Source of the DNA: a virus
DNA length: 26,849 bases
IMG/VR virus record: IMGVR_UViG_3300015371_000144
Coordinates: 1-26,849 of that record
Direction: 5' to 3' (one strand)
The notes beneath the pieces are model-generated. The model was not told the DNA's origin. It saw only the letters and a program-made list of their open reading frames with translations, and did no database searches. The translations under genes and the position numbers were made by a program. Below are positions 13,278 to 21,830 of the stretch, one piece after another. Position 1 is the first letter of the stretch, and the number at the start of each line of letters is the position of its first letter.

Positions 13278-14743
13278 CAGGTGAGGCCTCCGACCGCTGT
13301 GACGGTCAGGTTGGCGTCCAGCAGTTGTGGCAACTGGATCGGGGTGGGGACGATGTCTTGGACTGCTGTTGCATCACCGATCTTGCGCAGCACGGTGAGG
13401 TTGATGTAGTCCACGCCCTGCACGTCCATGGCCGCTCGGAACACGTCACCGATCGAGATGCGTGAGCCGAAGCTGACAGTGGTGAAATCGAACAGGGCGG
13501 CGATCGCGTTACGCACGTTGGTGCGCACGCTCGCCTGACCGAACGACGGGAGCACGTACACCGTCAAGGTCACTTCGGCTGGTACATACACCGGGTCCTC
13601 GACCACGCAGGATGCGCCGATCATCATGCGCTCGTTGAGGTAGTTCTGCACCCTGGTCTTCAACGTGGACGACGGCAGCCCGCCGCCGACCGGAGCGATC
13701 GGCACGTGCACCATCGTGTAGTAGGTGCCGTAGGCCGTCGCCTTGGCCACGCCAGGCACCTGGAGGCAGAGCGATTCGAAGTCGCTCAGCGTCACCGCAC
13801 GATCGAGCGTGTGCGCTGCTCGGGGGATGCCGTACCGCATGTTGTCGATCGACTCGGGGTCCGCTCCACCGGAGGCAGGGCTGTTGTTCAACACCGAGAC
13901 GCCAGCGATGGGCGGGGTGATGGCACTGATGGCCGATGCGGTGACGTTGCCAGCCGCTCCCTGGCCGTAGCGGTAGTCGGCGTAGATCGCAGCGTTGACC
14001 GGAGGGATGCGCCCCGACACAGCGTCACCGAAGCGCACGTGGGTGTACCCGGCGTCGTCGTTGTACGTTGTGTAAACACTGGCGTCCGGGCCAGCATCGG
14101 TGAGCCGGTCCACGAAGTCCCACACCGTCTGCTCACCGGAGGCCTCGGTCAGGCTGACCGACGTTGACCGCTCGATCGCCCCGATGTTGCTCAGGGCGAA
14201 GTCCTGCAACGGAGCGCCGTTGGAGATGCCGATGTACTCGGCCTGGATCGTGCGCCCCTCGATCGCTCCCACGGTGCCCGAGCGCACGTTGGACGACGAG
14301 TTGAAGTAGCCCAGGGTGATCGGGCCGACCGTTTCGAAGAACACCGGGGGGACACCGTTGTTCTTGTCGCCCTGGGTCTGCACGATCGTGCCCGAGGGGA
14401 TCGTCACCGTGGTATCCAGGTACTTGGTGTCGTCCAGGGTGAACGTCAGCACCGTCGTGGCCGCCTGTTGCGCAACAGGCAGGTACCCGAGCAGGTCAGC
14501 GATGGCCAGCAGGGACTGCCGCCGCACCGCCGTCTGGAGGAACGGTTCGGCCGCCACGCGGTCGATGTAGTAGTTGAGCCCGTCGCCTACGACAGCGAAC
14601 ATCTCCAGCAGGAGGGTGCCGAAGTCGCCGGGCTCGCCAGCAGTGGCCCAGTCGGGCATCACGGTCAGCGCCGTGGTCACCAGGAACGAGCGGATGGAGT
14701 CGTAGTCCCGGTTGGTGTAGTCCATCTCAACGGGGGCAGGCAT
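13277..14743 (-). CDS. Baseplate J-like protein
   Basis: The frame encodes 488 residues from ATG 14743, one base after the gp25-like stop (TGACATG); 26 further upstream in-frame codons overlap that gene and are not used. The start MPAPVEMDYTNRDYDSIR and EPGDFGTLLLEMFAVVGDGLNYYIDR are typical of Mu gp47/P2 gpJ/T4 gp6-type wedge proteins. The middle has the beta-rich region with VRFGDAVSGRIPP, and SGGADPESIDNMRYGIPRAA leading to AVTLSDFESLCLQVPGVAKA is the characteristic J-domain signature. It assembles with the gp25-like and gpI-like neighbours into baseplate wedges around the hub. Length is normal for the family. Codon use matches neighbouring tail genes. Confidence 0.93.
   Translation of the reverse strand: MPAPVEMDYTNRDYDSIRSFLVTTALTVMPDWATAGEPGDFGTLLLEMFAVVGDGLNYYIDRVAAEPFLQTAVRRQSLLAIADLLGYLPVAQQAATTVLTFTLDDTKYLDTTVTIPSGTIVQTQGDKNNGVPPVFFETVGPITLGYFNSSSNVRSGTVGAIEGRTIQAEYIGISNGAPLQDFALSNIGAIERSTSVSLTEASGEQTVWDFVDRLTDAGPDASVYTTYNDDAGYTHVRFGDAVSGRIPPVNAAIYADYRYGQGAAGNVTASAISAITPPIAGVSVLNNSPASGGADPESIDNMRYGIPRAAHTLDRAVTLSDFESLCLQVPGVAKATAYGTYYTMVHVPIAPVGGGLPSSTLKTRVQNYLNERMMIGASCVVEDPVYVPAEVTLTVYVLPSFGQASVRTNVRNAIAALFDFTTVSFGSRISIGDVFRAAMDVQGVDYINLTVLRKIGDATAVQDIVPTPIQLPQLLDANLTVTAVGGLT
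14463..14480. repeat. 18-bp perfect palindrome GCCTGTTGC/GCAACAGGC
   Basis: The longest uninterrupted palindrome of the GTTG/CAAC family seen here, inside the baseplate-J gene. On the coding strand it uses CCT GTT GCG CAA CAG, including CCT, GTT and CAA, which are infrequent in this gene. No transcription boundary is near, so it is not an obvious terminator. Confidence 0.6.
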
Positions 14744-14744
14744 G

Positions 14745-15137
14745 TCAGATCTCGCTCTCGGAGTTGAGGAAGGCGCTGACCGGGAGGCGCAACTGCGTCG
14801 CCTGGTCGAACGAGCCCACACGGTACTGGACGTCCACGAAGACGGTTGACTGTTGCATATCGTCCACGACGAACTTCACGCTCTGGAGCACCACCCGCGG
14901 CGTGCCATCGTTGATGCGCTGCGCCACCAACTTGGCGGCGTCACCCCGAGCGAGGACGTCGGTTGGGTCGAACAGGGCCGAGCGCAGGTCCGACCCGTAG
15001 TTCGGACGCATCGCCCGCTCCAAGAAGTTGGTCATCAGAATGTCGATCAACTGGTTCTTGACCAACTCCGGGTACGTCGTGACAACCGCGATCGAACCGG
15101 TGGGGCTGAGACCGAATGGATACTGCAACGCCTTCAT
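14745..15137 (-). CDS. gp25/gpW-like baseplate wedge protein
   Basis: The frame encodes 130 residues; GGAGG lies 4 nt before ATG 15137. The pattern of the GPW/gp25 family is clear: an N-terminal QYPFGLSPTG stretch, then VKNQLIDILMTNFLERAMRPNYGSDLRSALFDP (shown as family pattern ending in the conserved RP-x-YG-x-D-L), an amphipathic helix AKLVAQRINDGTPRV, and C-terminal strands QSTVFVDVQYRV. In contractile tails gp25 joins the inner baseplate to the sheath and nucleates sheath assembly. Its length is typical. It sits between the hub gene and the J-like gene, the usual place. Confidence 0.92.
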   Translation of the reverse strand: MKALQYPFGLSPTGSIAVVTTYPELVKNQLIDILMTNFLERAMRPNYGSDLRSALFDPTDVLARGDAAKLVAQRINDGTPRVVLQSVKFVVDDMQQSTVFVDVQYRVGSFDQATQLRLPVSAFLNSESEI

Positions 15138-15138
15138 C

Positions 15139-16245
15139 TCACCTCCATGTGCTGATCCAGTTGCCTACGTTATTCAACACTAGCGTGGGACGCCCTCGCG
15201 GATCGACCCACCAGTTCTTCGACGGGTACGGCATGCTTCGGCGGCTGCCGCTGACGACCCGAGCCAGCGACACCTTGGACTGGAAGCTCTGCTTGGCCAT
15301 GATGTGCGTGGCGTCGGTGACGTACCAGAAGCCGTCGTAGGGCTGATTCTTCGCCGCACGGATACCGGACTGCACGGCCGTCACGGTGCCGGGCGTGAGC
15401 TTGGCCGACCCGCTGACACGTGCCTCGGCCTTCTGCGTCCAGTCCACCGGCATGTTGATCTGCGCCAACTCGGCCTCTTCCTTGTTGCGCAACGGACGCT
15501 CGGCTGAGAAGTACTGCTGGTACTGATACATACCAGACGACCCAGGCACGGTCTGGACCTTGCGATCGCTGAGGAAGGCCACGGTGGGCGTGTAGCTCGA
15601 CGGCAGCCGGTTGGTGTACTGCGTGGCCGTGAAGTCGAACAGCCCGGCGATGTCCTGTGGTGTGGCAGCCATGCTGTTGGTCAACACCAACACTGGCTCG
15701 GTGCGACTGAGCACACTCTTCGGGTCGATCAGGCGCACGACGCCATCGGTAATGAGCACCTGGCTGCCCTCTCGCGTCGCCAGGTCGTTGATGAACTCCC
15801 AGTCGCTCTCATCGGTCTGCGCAAGCTGCGGCCAGACGTAGTGGTCCTTGCCGAACTCGTCCACGAAGCCAAGCTGGGCATCGGCCACGACACGGGCGAT
15901 GGCCTCGGCCACGGTGTTGTTGGTGAAGAACCGAGGACGGCCCGTCTTCATCACGAACGACGTGCCCATCGCCGTGACCGACACCACGGTGCCGGGGGCG
16001 TTCCCACGTGCACCCACCGAGTAGTCAGTGACATAACCGTAGAACCGACCAGCCGAGTTGACGTCCCAGGTGAACGACAGCGTGCGGTACGCCCCGCTCT
16101 CCAGCGAGAGCCCGTTCACCGGAGTCATCTTGATCTCGACCTGCTCATGCTGACCAATCGACTGCCTGATGGTGCATGACAAGGGGGAGATGTCGAAGGG
16201 CATGCCGTCGAACGCGACCCGGTGGATGGGGATGTAGTTGATCAC
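15139..16245 (-). CDS. gpD/gp27-like baseplate hub protein
   Basis: The frame encodes 368 residues with a GTG start at 16245 that overlaps the LysM-protein stop as GTGA, so it is translationally coupled. The N-terminal beta domain (FDISPLSCTIRQSIGQHEQVEI, GRFYGYVTDYSVGARG) and the central segment TVAEAIARVVADAQLGF followed by ESDWEFINDLATREGSQVLITDGVVRLI are typical of phage late control D / VgrG N-terminal / T4 gp27 hub proteins, which form the trimeric hub. The C-terminal region (GSAKLTPGTVTAVQ, then DGFWYVTDATHIM) matches hub domain endings. No OB-fold plus beta-helix spike is fused to it. Upstream neighbours carry LysM and NlpC/P60 domains. Confidence 0.86.
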   Translation of the reverse strand: MINYIPIHRVAFDGMPFDISPLSCTIRQSIGQHEQVEIKMTPVNGLSLESGAYRTLSFTWDVNSAGRFYGYVTDYSVGARGNAPGTVVSVTAMGTSFVMKTGRPRFFTNNTVAEAIARVVADAQLGFVDEFGKDHYVWPQLAQTDESDWEFINDLATREGSQVLITDGVVRLIDPKSVLSRTEPVLVLTNSMAATPQDIAGLFDFTATQYTNRLPSSYTPTVAFLSDRKVQTVPGSSGMYQYQQYFSAERPLRNKEEAELAQINMPVDWTQKAEARVSGSAKLTPGTVTAVQSGIRAAKNQPYDGFWYVTDATHIMAKQSFQSKVSLARVVSGSRRSMPYPSKNWWVDPRGRPTLVLNNVGNWISTWR

Positions 16246-16517
16246 GTCGGCACACGCAGCATGGTTCCTGGACGCAGGTCCACGTAGGGGTTGAAGACGT
16301 GCGGGTTGGCGTCAGCGAGGATGTTCCACTCCCGCGGGTCGTTGTAGAACTTGGCCGCCAGGTTCCACAGGTTGTCGCCCTCCCTGACGTAGTAGATGGA
16401 GTATGCAACGGTCAGCCGGGTCAGCGTGTTGAGATACACGGTGAACTTGCTGCCACGGTCGGAGGCGACCCACAGGTACTCCCCCTCCGAGTATCGGGAT
16501 GTGCTGGAGAGAGCCAT
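16242..16517 (-). CDS. LysM-domain tail protein (gpX/gp53-like)
   Basis: The frame encodes 91 residues; AAGGGAAG precedes ATG 16517, which shares one base with the preceding stop. Residues about 40-91 form a LysM-like unit: IYYVREGDNLWNLAAKFYND, then REWNILADANPHVFNP, ending LRPGTMLRVP. In contractile tails and related injection systems a small LysM protein connects the tube/hub to the baseplate periphery and may touch peptidoglycan. The N-terminal 38 residues are a short beta segment. It is coupled to the hub gene downstream by a 4-nt overlap. Confidence 0.88.
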   Translation of the reverse strand: MALSSTSRYSEGEYLWVASDRGSKFTVYLNTLTRLTVAYSIYYVREGDNLWNLAAKFYNDPREWNILADANPHVFNPYVDLRPGTMLRVPT

Positions 16518-18238
16518 CAGCTTCCCTTCGCCGTTGTGTTAACAGCCCAGTCCGTCGTCTTGCCGAACGGCTCGGGTCGGGCGATGAAGTTGTACTTCTG
16601 CCACAGTTCCACGATCGAGTGGTCAGCGAACGACCCTCCCTTCTTCGTGCCGTCGCCGTTGTCCCCACCGGCCGACTGCAAGATGTGGAAGACCTTGGCC
16701 TTGCCGTCCGTGACCTTGCCCGAGTAGGACTCAAAGAACGCCACGTGCCCGGACTCCTTGCCGCGGTAGCCAGGCTTCTGCACCAGCACGTCGCCACGAC
16801 GCAGGTACATGAACTGCTCCAGGTTGGCGTCGCCGCTGACGTTGTCGGGCACCGGGTAGTTCTCGAAGATGTTGATGATCGTCCACCGGGCGTTCGCCGG
16901 GTAGTTGGGGGTGTCCCGAACGCCCGAGTTGGCCATGATCTGCCCGTAGAACGTGATGCTGCCGGGCGCTCCTGTTGTGCAACTGGACCCCAGCTTCAAA
17001 GCGTCGGTCTGGTCCGTGCCACTCCATCCGACAGCCCAAAACGACCGCCAGACGAACGACGAGCAGTCGGTGTAGAACGGCGTCCTGGTGTTGCATGGCG
17101 GGCCGTTGAGCCGCAGGCGGCTGTCGGCGCTGTAATGCACGCCGCTGGAGTCCATCAGGTTGTTGTTCGCCCACACGACCGCCTGCGAGGCCCCCAGCCG
17201 GGTCTGGTAGTTGATCTCGTCCTGGTTCCTGGGTGCTACATACCCTGGAGCCTTCGGGTTGTAGGCCTCCGGGCTCTGCGTGGAGCCAGCACCGAGGTCG
17301 CCCAGGCTCTGGTTGTTGGCCTTCCCGGCGTAGTTCACCATCAGGGACACCGTCAACGCCATCGTCATCGGCGTCATCCGCTTGGAGAACTTGGTGAACT
17401 GCGCCGTGACGCCCGACAGCATCCCATCGACCGCCAGCGAGGGCGAGAAGATCGCTGACACGTGCATGCCGTTGGCATTGGGCTGGTACTGCCCGGCGTT
17501 GTTCGCTGTGGGGTCGGTGTTGCTCGGGATCACCGTGCCCGGTGGCAGCACCGGGAACTCCAGGTTCTCCCCGTTGGCGTTGGTGTAGATCATGTTGCCC
17601 GACAGCACGTCGAACGTCTGGAGATCGACCAGCACGCCAGGGTGGTCCTCGGACGTGGCGACCTCGATCTGTCGGTCGAAGTACAGCGTGAACGTGATTG
17701 TTGTGATAGCAGGGATGCCTGACGGCGACACATCGGGCTCGTAGCCGAACTGCGCTGTCGGATCGGCTGTCGTGTTCTCGGACCACGACAGATACTGGCG
17801 CTGCACCTGATCCGGGTTGTACATGAAGTAGAGCCGCACGAAGCTCTCGGGCTGATTGGCGTTGACCTCCGACCGCCGCAGGTAGCCACGGACGATGCGC
17901 TGGACACCGCCGTTCTGGTCACGCATCCACTCGGGAGCGCCATTCGGCCCCATCATCTGACCAGCACCCATGAACGGCGGGTTGGAGTACGTCCCGGCGT
18001 ACTGGATCGACACCGGCCCCATGCCGTGTGATGCAACACTGCTGTTCAACTGCTGCTTGAACTTCGCCCAGTCCAGCCGCTCGTAGACGAACCCGCCAGC
18101 AGGGAAGTAGGCGTTGAACGGCGTGTTGTCAGTACTCAGCGGCGCTTGCTGCGTCCAGCCGTACGGAGCGTTGCCGAGGATGCCCTTGGGCAGCCTGCCC
18201 GAGAAGTATGGCGGCAGGCGCTCTCCGTAGTCAGGCAT
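16517..18238 (-). CDS. Tail hub-associated protein with NlpC/P60-like peptidoglycan hydrolase domain
   Basis: The frame encodes 573 residues; AAGGAG lies 7 nt before ATG 18238. The first 300 residues are a structural region (RGYLRRSEVNANQPESFVRL, then YNPDQVQRQYLSW, and a beta-rich part ending MTMALTVSLMVNY) like the tail-tip proteins that sit beside LysM proteins. The C-terminal region (about 350-540) is NlpC/P60-like: TDCSSFVWRSF has the nucleophile Cys near 391, and DVLVQKPGYRGKESGHVAFF has the catalytic His near 498, followed by further strands. Such domains cut D-Glu/mDAP cross-linking peptides so the tube can pass the wall. The domain is larger than minimal NlpC/P60, with an insertion between Cys and His. 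It lies just downstream of the tape measure. Confidence 0.85.
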   Translation of the reverse strand: MPDYGERLPPYFSGRLPKGILGNAPYGWTQQAPLSTDNTPFNAYFPAGGFVYERLDWAKFKQQLNSSVASHGMGPVSIQYAGTYSNPPFMGAGQMMGPNGAPEWMRDQNGGVQRIVRGYLRRSEVNANQPESFVRLYFMYNPDQVQRQYLSWSENTTADPTAQFGYEPDVSPSGIPAITTITFTLYFDRQIEVATSEDHPGVLVDLQTFDVLSGNMIYTNANGENLEFPVLPPGTVIPSNTDPTANNAGQYQPNANGMHVSAIFSPSLAVDGMLSGVTAQFTKFSKRMTPMTMALTVSLMVNYAGKANNQSLGDLGAGSTQSPEAYNPKAPGYVAPRNQDEINYQTRLGASQAVVWANNNLMDSSGVHYSADSRLRLNGPPCNTRTPFYTDCSSFVWRSFWAVGWSGTDQTDALKLGSSCTTGAPGSITFYGQIMANSGVRDTPNYPANARWTIINIFENYPVPDNVSGDANLEQFMYLRRGDVLVQKPGYRGKESGHVAFFESYSGKVTDGKAKVFHILQSAGGDNGDGTKKGGSFADHSIVELWQKYNFIARPEPFGKTTDWAVNTTAKGS

Positions 18239-20832
18239 CAGTTGCTCCTTGAGACGGCGGTGTTCATCTGCACCCGCAACTCCTGGGAAAGCTGCCGAGC
18301 AGCGGTCTTGATCGAGGCCTGTGACGTGCCGTACGGGAACGACAACTGGAACGTGTTGTTGAACATGATCGTCGGGCCGCCTTGCAGTGAGATGTTGCCA
18401 CCCCCACCGCTCATCGCTGGTGCATAACCGGCGTCACCCAAGAAGCCAGCCGCCTGGGCCGCCTGGCGAGCGGCGTCGAGAGCACTCTGCTTGACGCCGT
18501 ACATGGCGTCGCCACCCTCCTGCCAGCCACCCTTGCCAGCGGTCCACGGAGCGAGGTTGGAGCCGCCCCTGGCGAGGTAGTACGCCGCAGCGGCGTTCTT
18601 GTTCGGGTCGAGCAGGTCCTGCGCCGACGTGATGACCCCGGCCTTCACCAGGGCGGGCACGTTGGTGTAGTTGATCTGCAACAGGCCCAGGTCGCCTCGC
18701 ATCAGCGACTTGTCAACCGTGCTGCGGTGAGCGCTCGGGGTCCAACCCGACTCACGGTTGGCGATGCCAGCGAAGGTCACCAGAGCGTCGCCGCTGAACC
18801 CGGCGTTATGCAGCACCTGGACGACCTGGTCGGCCGACAGAGCCCCCTTGCCGAGATCGAGCGCACCGCCAGTGCCTGTCGCAGCGCCACCGTTGCCTGC
18901 CGCACCCAGGTTCGCCGTGCCCCCGCCCGACGATGTCGAGCCCGAGCCCGACTGGTCCAACGACGAGAAGAACCTGCCGATCAGAGCGTTGTTGAGCCCC
19001 GCTTCGGCCTGGCGTGCGGTGGCCGCAGGGTCGATGGGGTCACCCATTGTTGTTGTACCAGCAAGCTGCACGTGCCAGGGCTCGCCGTAGCGCGACGCCG
19101 TCTCCAAGCCGAACTTGCGGGCGTTCTTGGCCAGCCAGCCGACGTCCCCGCCGAAGTCCACGGCCTGACCACGACCGTGACGGGACTTGCCCATCGGAGC
19201 GAACGGACCCTTGCCCTGCAAGCTCTGCTGACGACGGCTGTCCCGGTACGACGAAGAGATCACCAGGTTCGGGTTGGCCGCCATCATGGCGTTGACCCGC
19301 TTGCGCAGGTCGGGCGTCAGGTGCGACGTCGAGCCCTCGGGGTCACCCATCGGCATGTATCCGGGGTCGCCGTTCATCGCTCCCATGCCGAGCCCTGCTC
19401 CTACAACAGCGCCCGCTGGGCCTCCCAACAAGAAGCCGATGCCACCGCCGACCAGAGCGCCAGCGGCCATCCCGAGGCCCTTGGACGCTGCACCCTGCCC
19501 AGCGCCAGGCACTCGTCCGAGCACGGAGTAGATGGCCTTCAACTTGTCGTCAATCATCTGGAGGATGCCGATGACCTGCTTCTCGTAGTCCAGCCGAGCG
19601 TTCATCGTGCCGTACTGCTGACCGGTGAACGTGGCCTCCTGCTGCGCCTGGCGGTTGCTTGTCTCCTGGGCGTTGGTCGCCAGCGAGCGGCCACGCACGC
19701 CCTCCAACTGCTTCTTGGCCGTGTTCGGATCGTCCGACAGGCCGCCCACCGCAGCGTTGGCGATGGCCCACTCGTACCACATGGGCAGAACTTCCTCAGG
19801 CAGGATGGCCGACAACCAGGCGTTGAGACGGGAGCCTGGGAAGTTCATCCGCATCAGGTCATCCTTGGTCCACGCACCGTGCTGGCCGTTGGGGCGCGGC
19901 AGCTTCTGGAGGCGGTTGAGGATGTCGCGGAAGTACTGGCCCTGCGTCTTGTTCTGACCACCGGGGCCGTACGGCGTCACGGTCGGGCCGAGCATCGCTC
20001 GGGCGAGCTTGATCCCCTGGACGTTGTTGAAGATCGCTGACTGCGCCGACGCTCCCTGCGTCGCATCCAGGCCCGGCATGACCTCCTGCATCTGCTTGAT
20101 GCTTGATGCATACGAGCCGAACTTCTGCCCGGCGATGCCGGTGGCCCCGTAGTAGGCACCGATGCCGGTGCCCTGATACATGACAGCGTTGCCCTGCATC
20201 ATGTCGGAGGCCATGAAGCCGAAGCCCTGACGACCCTGCTGACGGAAGATCCCCGCCGACGTCCGTGGAGCGCCACCGCCTGCGTACATCGCCATGCGGC
20301 TGGCGTAGAAGTCCGAGCCGATGGCCTGCTGCATGTTGGCGTCGAACCGGGCGAACATCGCCTTGGTGACGTTCTGCACGGCGTCGCCCACGGCCTTGCC
20401 GATTCCACCGGCAACGCCCATCTTGCCGCCGACGCCACCGAGGCCACCGCCACCGCTGCTGCCCCCAGCGCCCTGTGCTGCGGCCGTCGCCTGGCCCACC
20501 GGGTCCTTCGACGGCGGCGTGCCGGTGGTGACGAAGCGGTTGCCCTGGACCTGGGCGGCCTGGATCGCCTTCATCTGCTTGACGACGCCCTCCAGCGACC
20601 TGGAGAACGCCTCGGGAGCCTTGGCCAGCTTGGTGAACGAGGTATTCAACGCCTCCAGCGACTTGCCGATGGCGTCGAGTTGGCCCTTGAAGTCCTTGAG
20701 CCCAGGGATGTCGAACTTGAGCGACGCCGAGACGTTGCTGGTCGTGGAGCCACCGCGGCCGATGCGGTTGAACCATCCGCCCCGCGCCTGCTGGATGTGC
20801 GCGGTGCCGAGGATGCTCGTCTCGTCAGGCAT
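18238..20832 (-). CDS. Tape-measure protein with M15 peptidase and lysozyme-like domains
   Basis: The frame encodes 864 residues. The N-terminus is helical (LKDFKGQLDAIGKSLEALN), followed by long Gly/Ala/Gln-rich regions. A hydrophobic glycine-zipper stretch near 455-485 (ALVGGGIGFLLGGPAGAVVG) may insert in the membrane. Residues about 510-595 are a VanY/M15 peptidase: SSSYRDSRRQQ, the zinc motif H-x-x-G-x-A-x-D in RHGRGQAVDFG (near 551), and EPWHVQ (near 586). Residues about 665-790 are lysozyme/transglycosylase-like: NRESGW with the likely catalytic Glu near 693 and GDLGLLQIN near 715. Position between the chaperone-type genes and tail-tip genes, and the length, fit the ruler protein. The enzymatic domains would open the wall ahead of DNA entry. 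ATG 20832 directly follows the preceding stop. Confidence 0.9.
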   Translation of the reverse strand: MPDETSILGTAHIQQARGGWFNRIGRGGSTTSNVSASLKFDIPGLKDFKGQLDAIGKSLEALNTSFTKLAKAPEAFSRSLEGVVKQMKAIQAAQVQGNRFVTTGTPPSKDPVGQATAAAQGAGGSSGGGGLGGVGGKMGVAGGIGKAVGDAVQNVTKAMFARFDANMQQAIGSDFYASRMAMYAGGGAPRTSAGIFRQQGRQGFGFMASDMMQGNAVMYQGTGIGAYYGATGIAGQKFGSYASSIKQMQEVMPGLDATQGASAQSAIFNNVQGIKLARAMLGPTVTPYGPGGQNKTQGQYFRDILNRLQKLPRPNGQHGAWTKDDLMRMNFPGSRLNAWLSAILPEEVLPMWYEWAIANAAVGGLSDDPNTAKKQLEGVRGRSLATNAQETSNRQAQQEATFTGQQYGTMNARLDYEKQVIGILQMIDDKLKAIYSVLGRVPGAGQGAASKGLGMAAGALVGGGIGFLLGGPAGAVVGAGLGMGAMNGDPGYMPMGDPEGSTSHLTPDLRKRVNAMMAANPNLVISSSYRDSRRQQSLQGKGPFAPMGKSRHGRGQAVDFGGDVGWLAKNARKFGLETASRYGEPWHVQLAGTTTMGDPIDPAATARQAEAGLNNALIGRFFSSLDQSGSGSTSSGGGTANLGAAGNGGAATGTGGALDLGKGALSADQVVQVLHNAGFSGDALVTFAGIANRESGWTPSAHRSTVDKSLMRGDLGLLQINYTNVPALVKAGVITSAQDLLDPNKNAAAAYYLARGGSNLAPWTAGKGGWQEGGDAMYGVKQSALDAARQAAQAAGFLGDAGYAPAMSGGGGNISLQGGPTIMFNNTFQLSFPYGTSQASIKTAARQLSQELRVQMNTAVSRSN

Positions 20833-20979
20833 CTACTGCCTCGCCTGTGCGATGGCCATGGTGCGCCACTTGTTCATCTCGATCCAGTACTCCCGTTCTC
20901 GGCGGGGCATTCGCTTCTGTTCTGACAACGTCCATCCGGGATAGGCCAGCGAGAGCACGCCGTACTGGATGTACAACAT
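20833..20979 (-). CDS. Short tail-assembly partner, possibly a frameshift extension
   Basis: The frame encodes 48 residues from ATG 20979 and lies between the gp26-like gene and the tape measure. It has no Shine-Dalgarno and starts 14 nt after the gp26-like stop. It contains LAYPGWTLSEQKRMPRRERE, then YWIEMNKW; the basic/aromatic content resembles small tail-assembly or gp51-like proteins. The same frame is open upstream to at least 21039, overlapping the end of the gp26-like gene in the +1 (equivalently -2) frame. Many tail cassettes make a chaperone fusion by ribosomal slippage exactly here. Separate translation by coupling is the alternative. A function as part of the tape-measure chaperone pair is inferred from position. 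Confidence 0.6.
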   Translation of the reverse strand: MLYIQYGVLSLAYPGWTLSEQKRMPRREREYWIEMNKWRTMAIAQARQ

Positions 20980-20992
20980 CGACACGTTGGGT

Positions 20993-21811
20993 CTATAGAA
21001 GGTCGGCCCACGACGGTGCGAAGCCGGATTCGACTCCACACTCGGCGCAGGGCAACTTCACCTCCTCGAAATACGGGCCGGGCTGGAGGCGAGCGATCTC
21101 TGCCAACAGGTTGCGGCGGTCGCCCGCGCCGAGCGTTCTGGCGAAGTTCAGTGGGTCCAGCAGCGGCCGCCCGTTGAGGGACGTGATGATCCGGGACAAC
21201 GTGATCGTGTGCTGTTCTGGCAACAGCGCAGCACGCCGCTTGGTCGCCTCGGTCTGGTCTTCCCCCGTCACCAGGCGGTACTCGATCCGACGCCCGTCGC
21301 GCAGGACGAACTCGTAGAGGGCCTTGGTGGGGTCCTCCAACTGACGGACTGGGATGTCCTTGCTGACGTGGTACACGACCTCGATGCGCTTCTCGCACGC
21401 CGGGCAGATCGTGTCCACGACGCGCTCGTCACCGAAGGTGATCTGGAGGATGCGCAGGAACAGCAACTCCTTGTCCCCGACGAGCAACTGGTTGATCGTG
21501 TTGATCCGCTCGACCGGCGACTTGGTGGACAGGTCCACGTTGCCGATCCGCACCACGCCCTGGGTCAGCATGGCGTTGACCAGGCTGAGGGTGTCGTTGG
21601 ACGACAGCGCTCGGGCGATCACTTCCTCGTCCTCGCCCGACAACTCCTTGATCTCGGCCTCCATGGCCCACACCGTCCCCTGGAAGAGCCCCCGGCACAG
21701 GCGTACCTGCGTGCTCGGAGGCTCTTCCATGAGCGGGACGTCACCAACGATGGCTTGCTTCGCCCGTGCGATGTCACCTTGGGTGACTTGGGGCTCGTCC
21801 AGTTGTGTCAT
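20993..21811 (-). CDS. T4 gp26-like baseplate/tail-assembly chaperone with two CxxC pairs
   Basis: The frame encodes 272 residues. ATG 21811 follows GGTAGGAG closely. The central region has the T4-baseplate (gp26-type) pattern: MEAEIKELSGEDEEVIARAL, then LTQGVVRIG, and LLVGDKELLFLRILQITFGD. A CPAC pair near residue 139 and a CAEC pair near 258 form a likely zinc ribbon. A conserved middle part (ALYEFVLRDGRRIEYRLVTG) and a C-terminal helix (RTLGAGDRRNLLAEIARL) complete it. Proteins of this group are encoded between tube and tape measure in many myophages and act in hub or tail-tube initiation, the slot of tail-assembly chaperones. Its end overlaps an open frame that continues into the 20833-20979 gene. 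Confidence 0.83.
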   Translation of the reverse strand: MTQLDEPQVTQGDIARAKQAIVGDVPLMEEPPSTQVRLCRGLFQGTVWAMEAEIKELSGEDEEVIARALSSNDTLSLVNAMLTQGVVRIGNVDLSTKSPVERINTINQLLVGDKELLFLRILQITFGDERVVDTICPACEKRIEVVYHVSKDIPVRQLEDPTKALYEFVLRDGRRIEYRLVTGEDQTEATKRRAALLPEQHTITLSRIITSLNGRPLLDPLNFARTLGAGDRRNLLAEIARLQPGPYFEEVKLPCAECGVESGFAPSWADLL

Positions 21812-21830
21812 CTCCTACCGTTCCTTGTTG

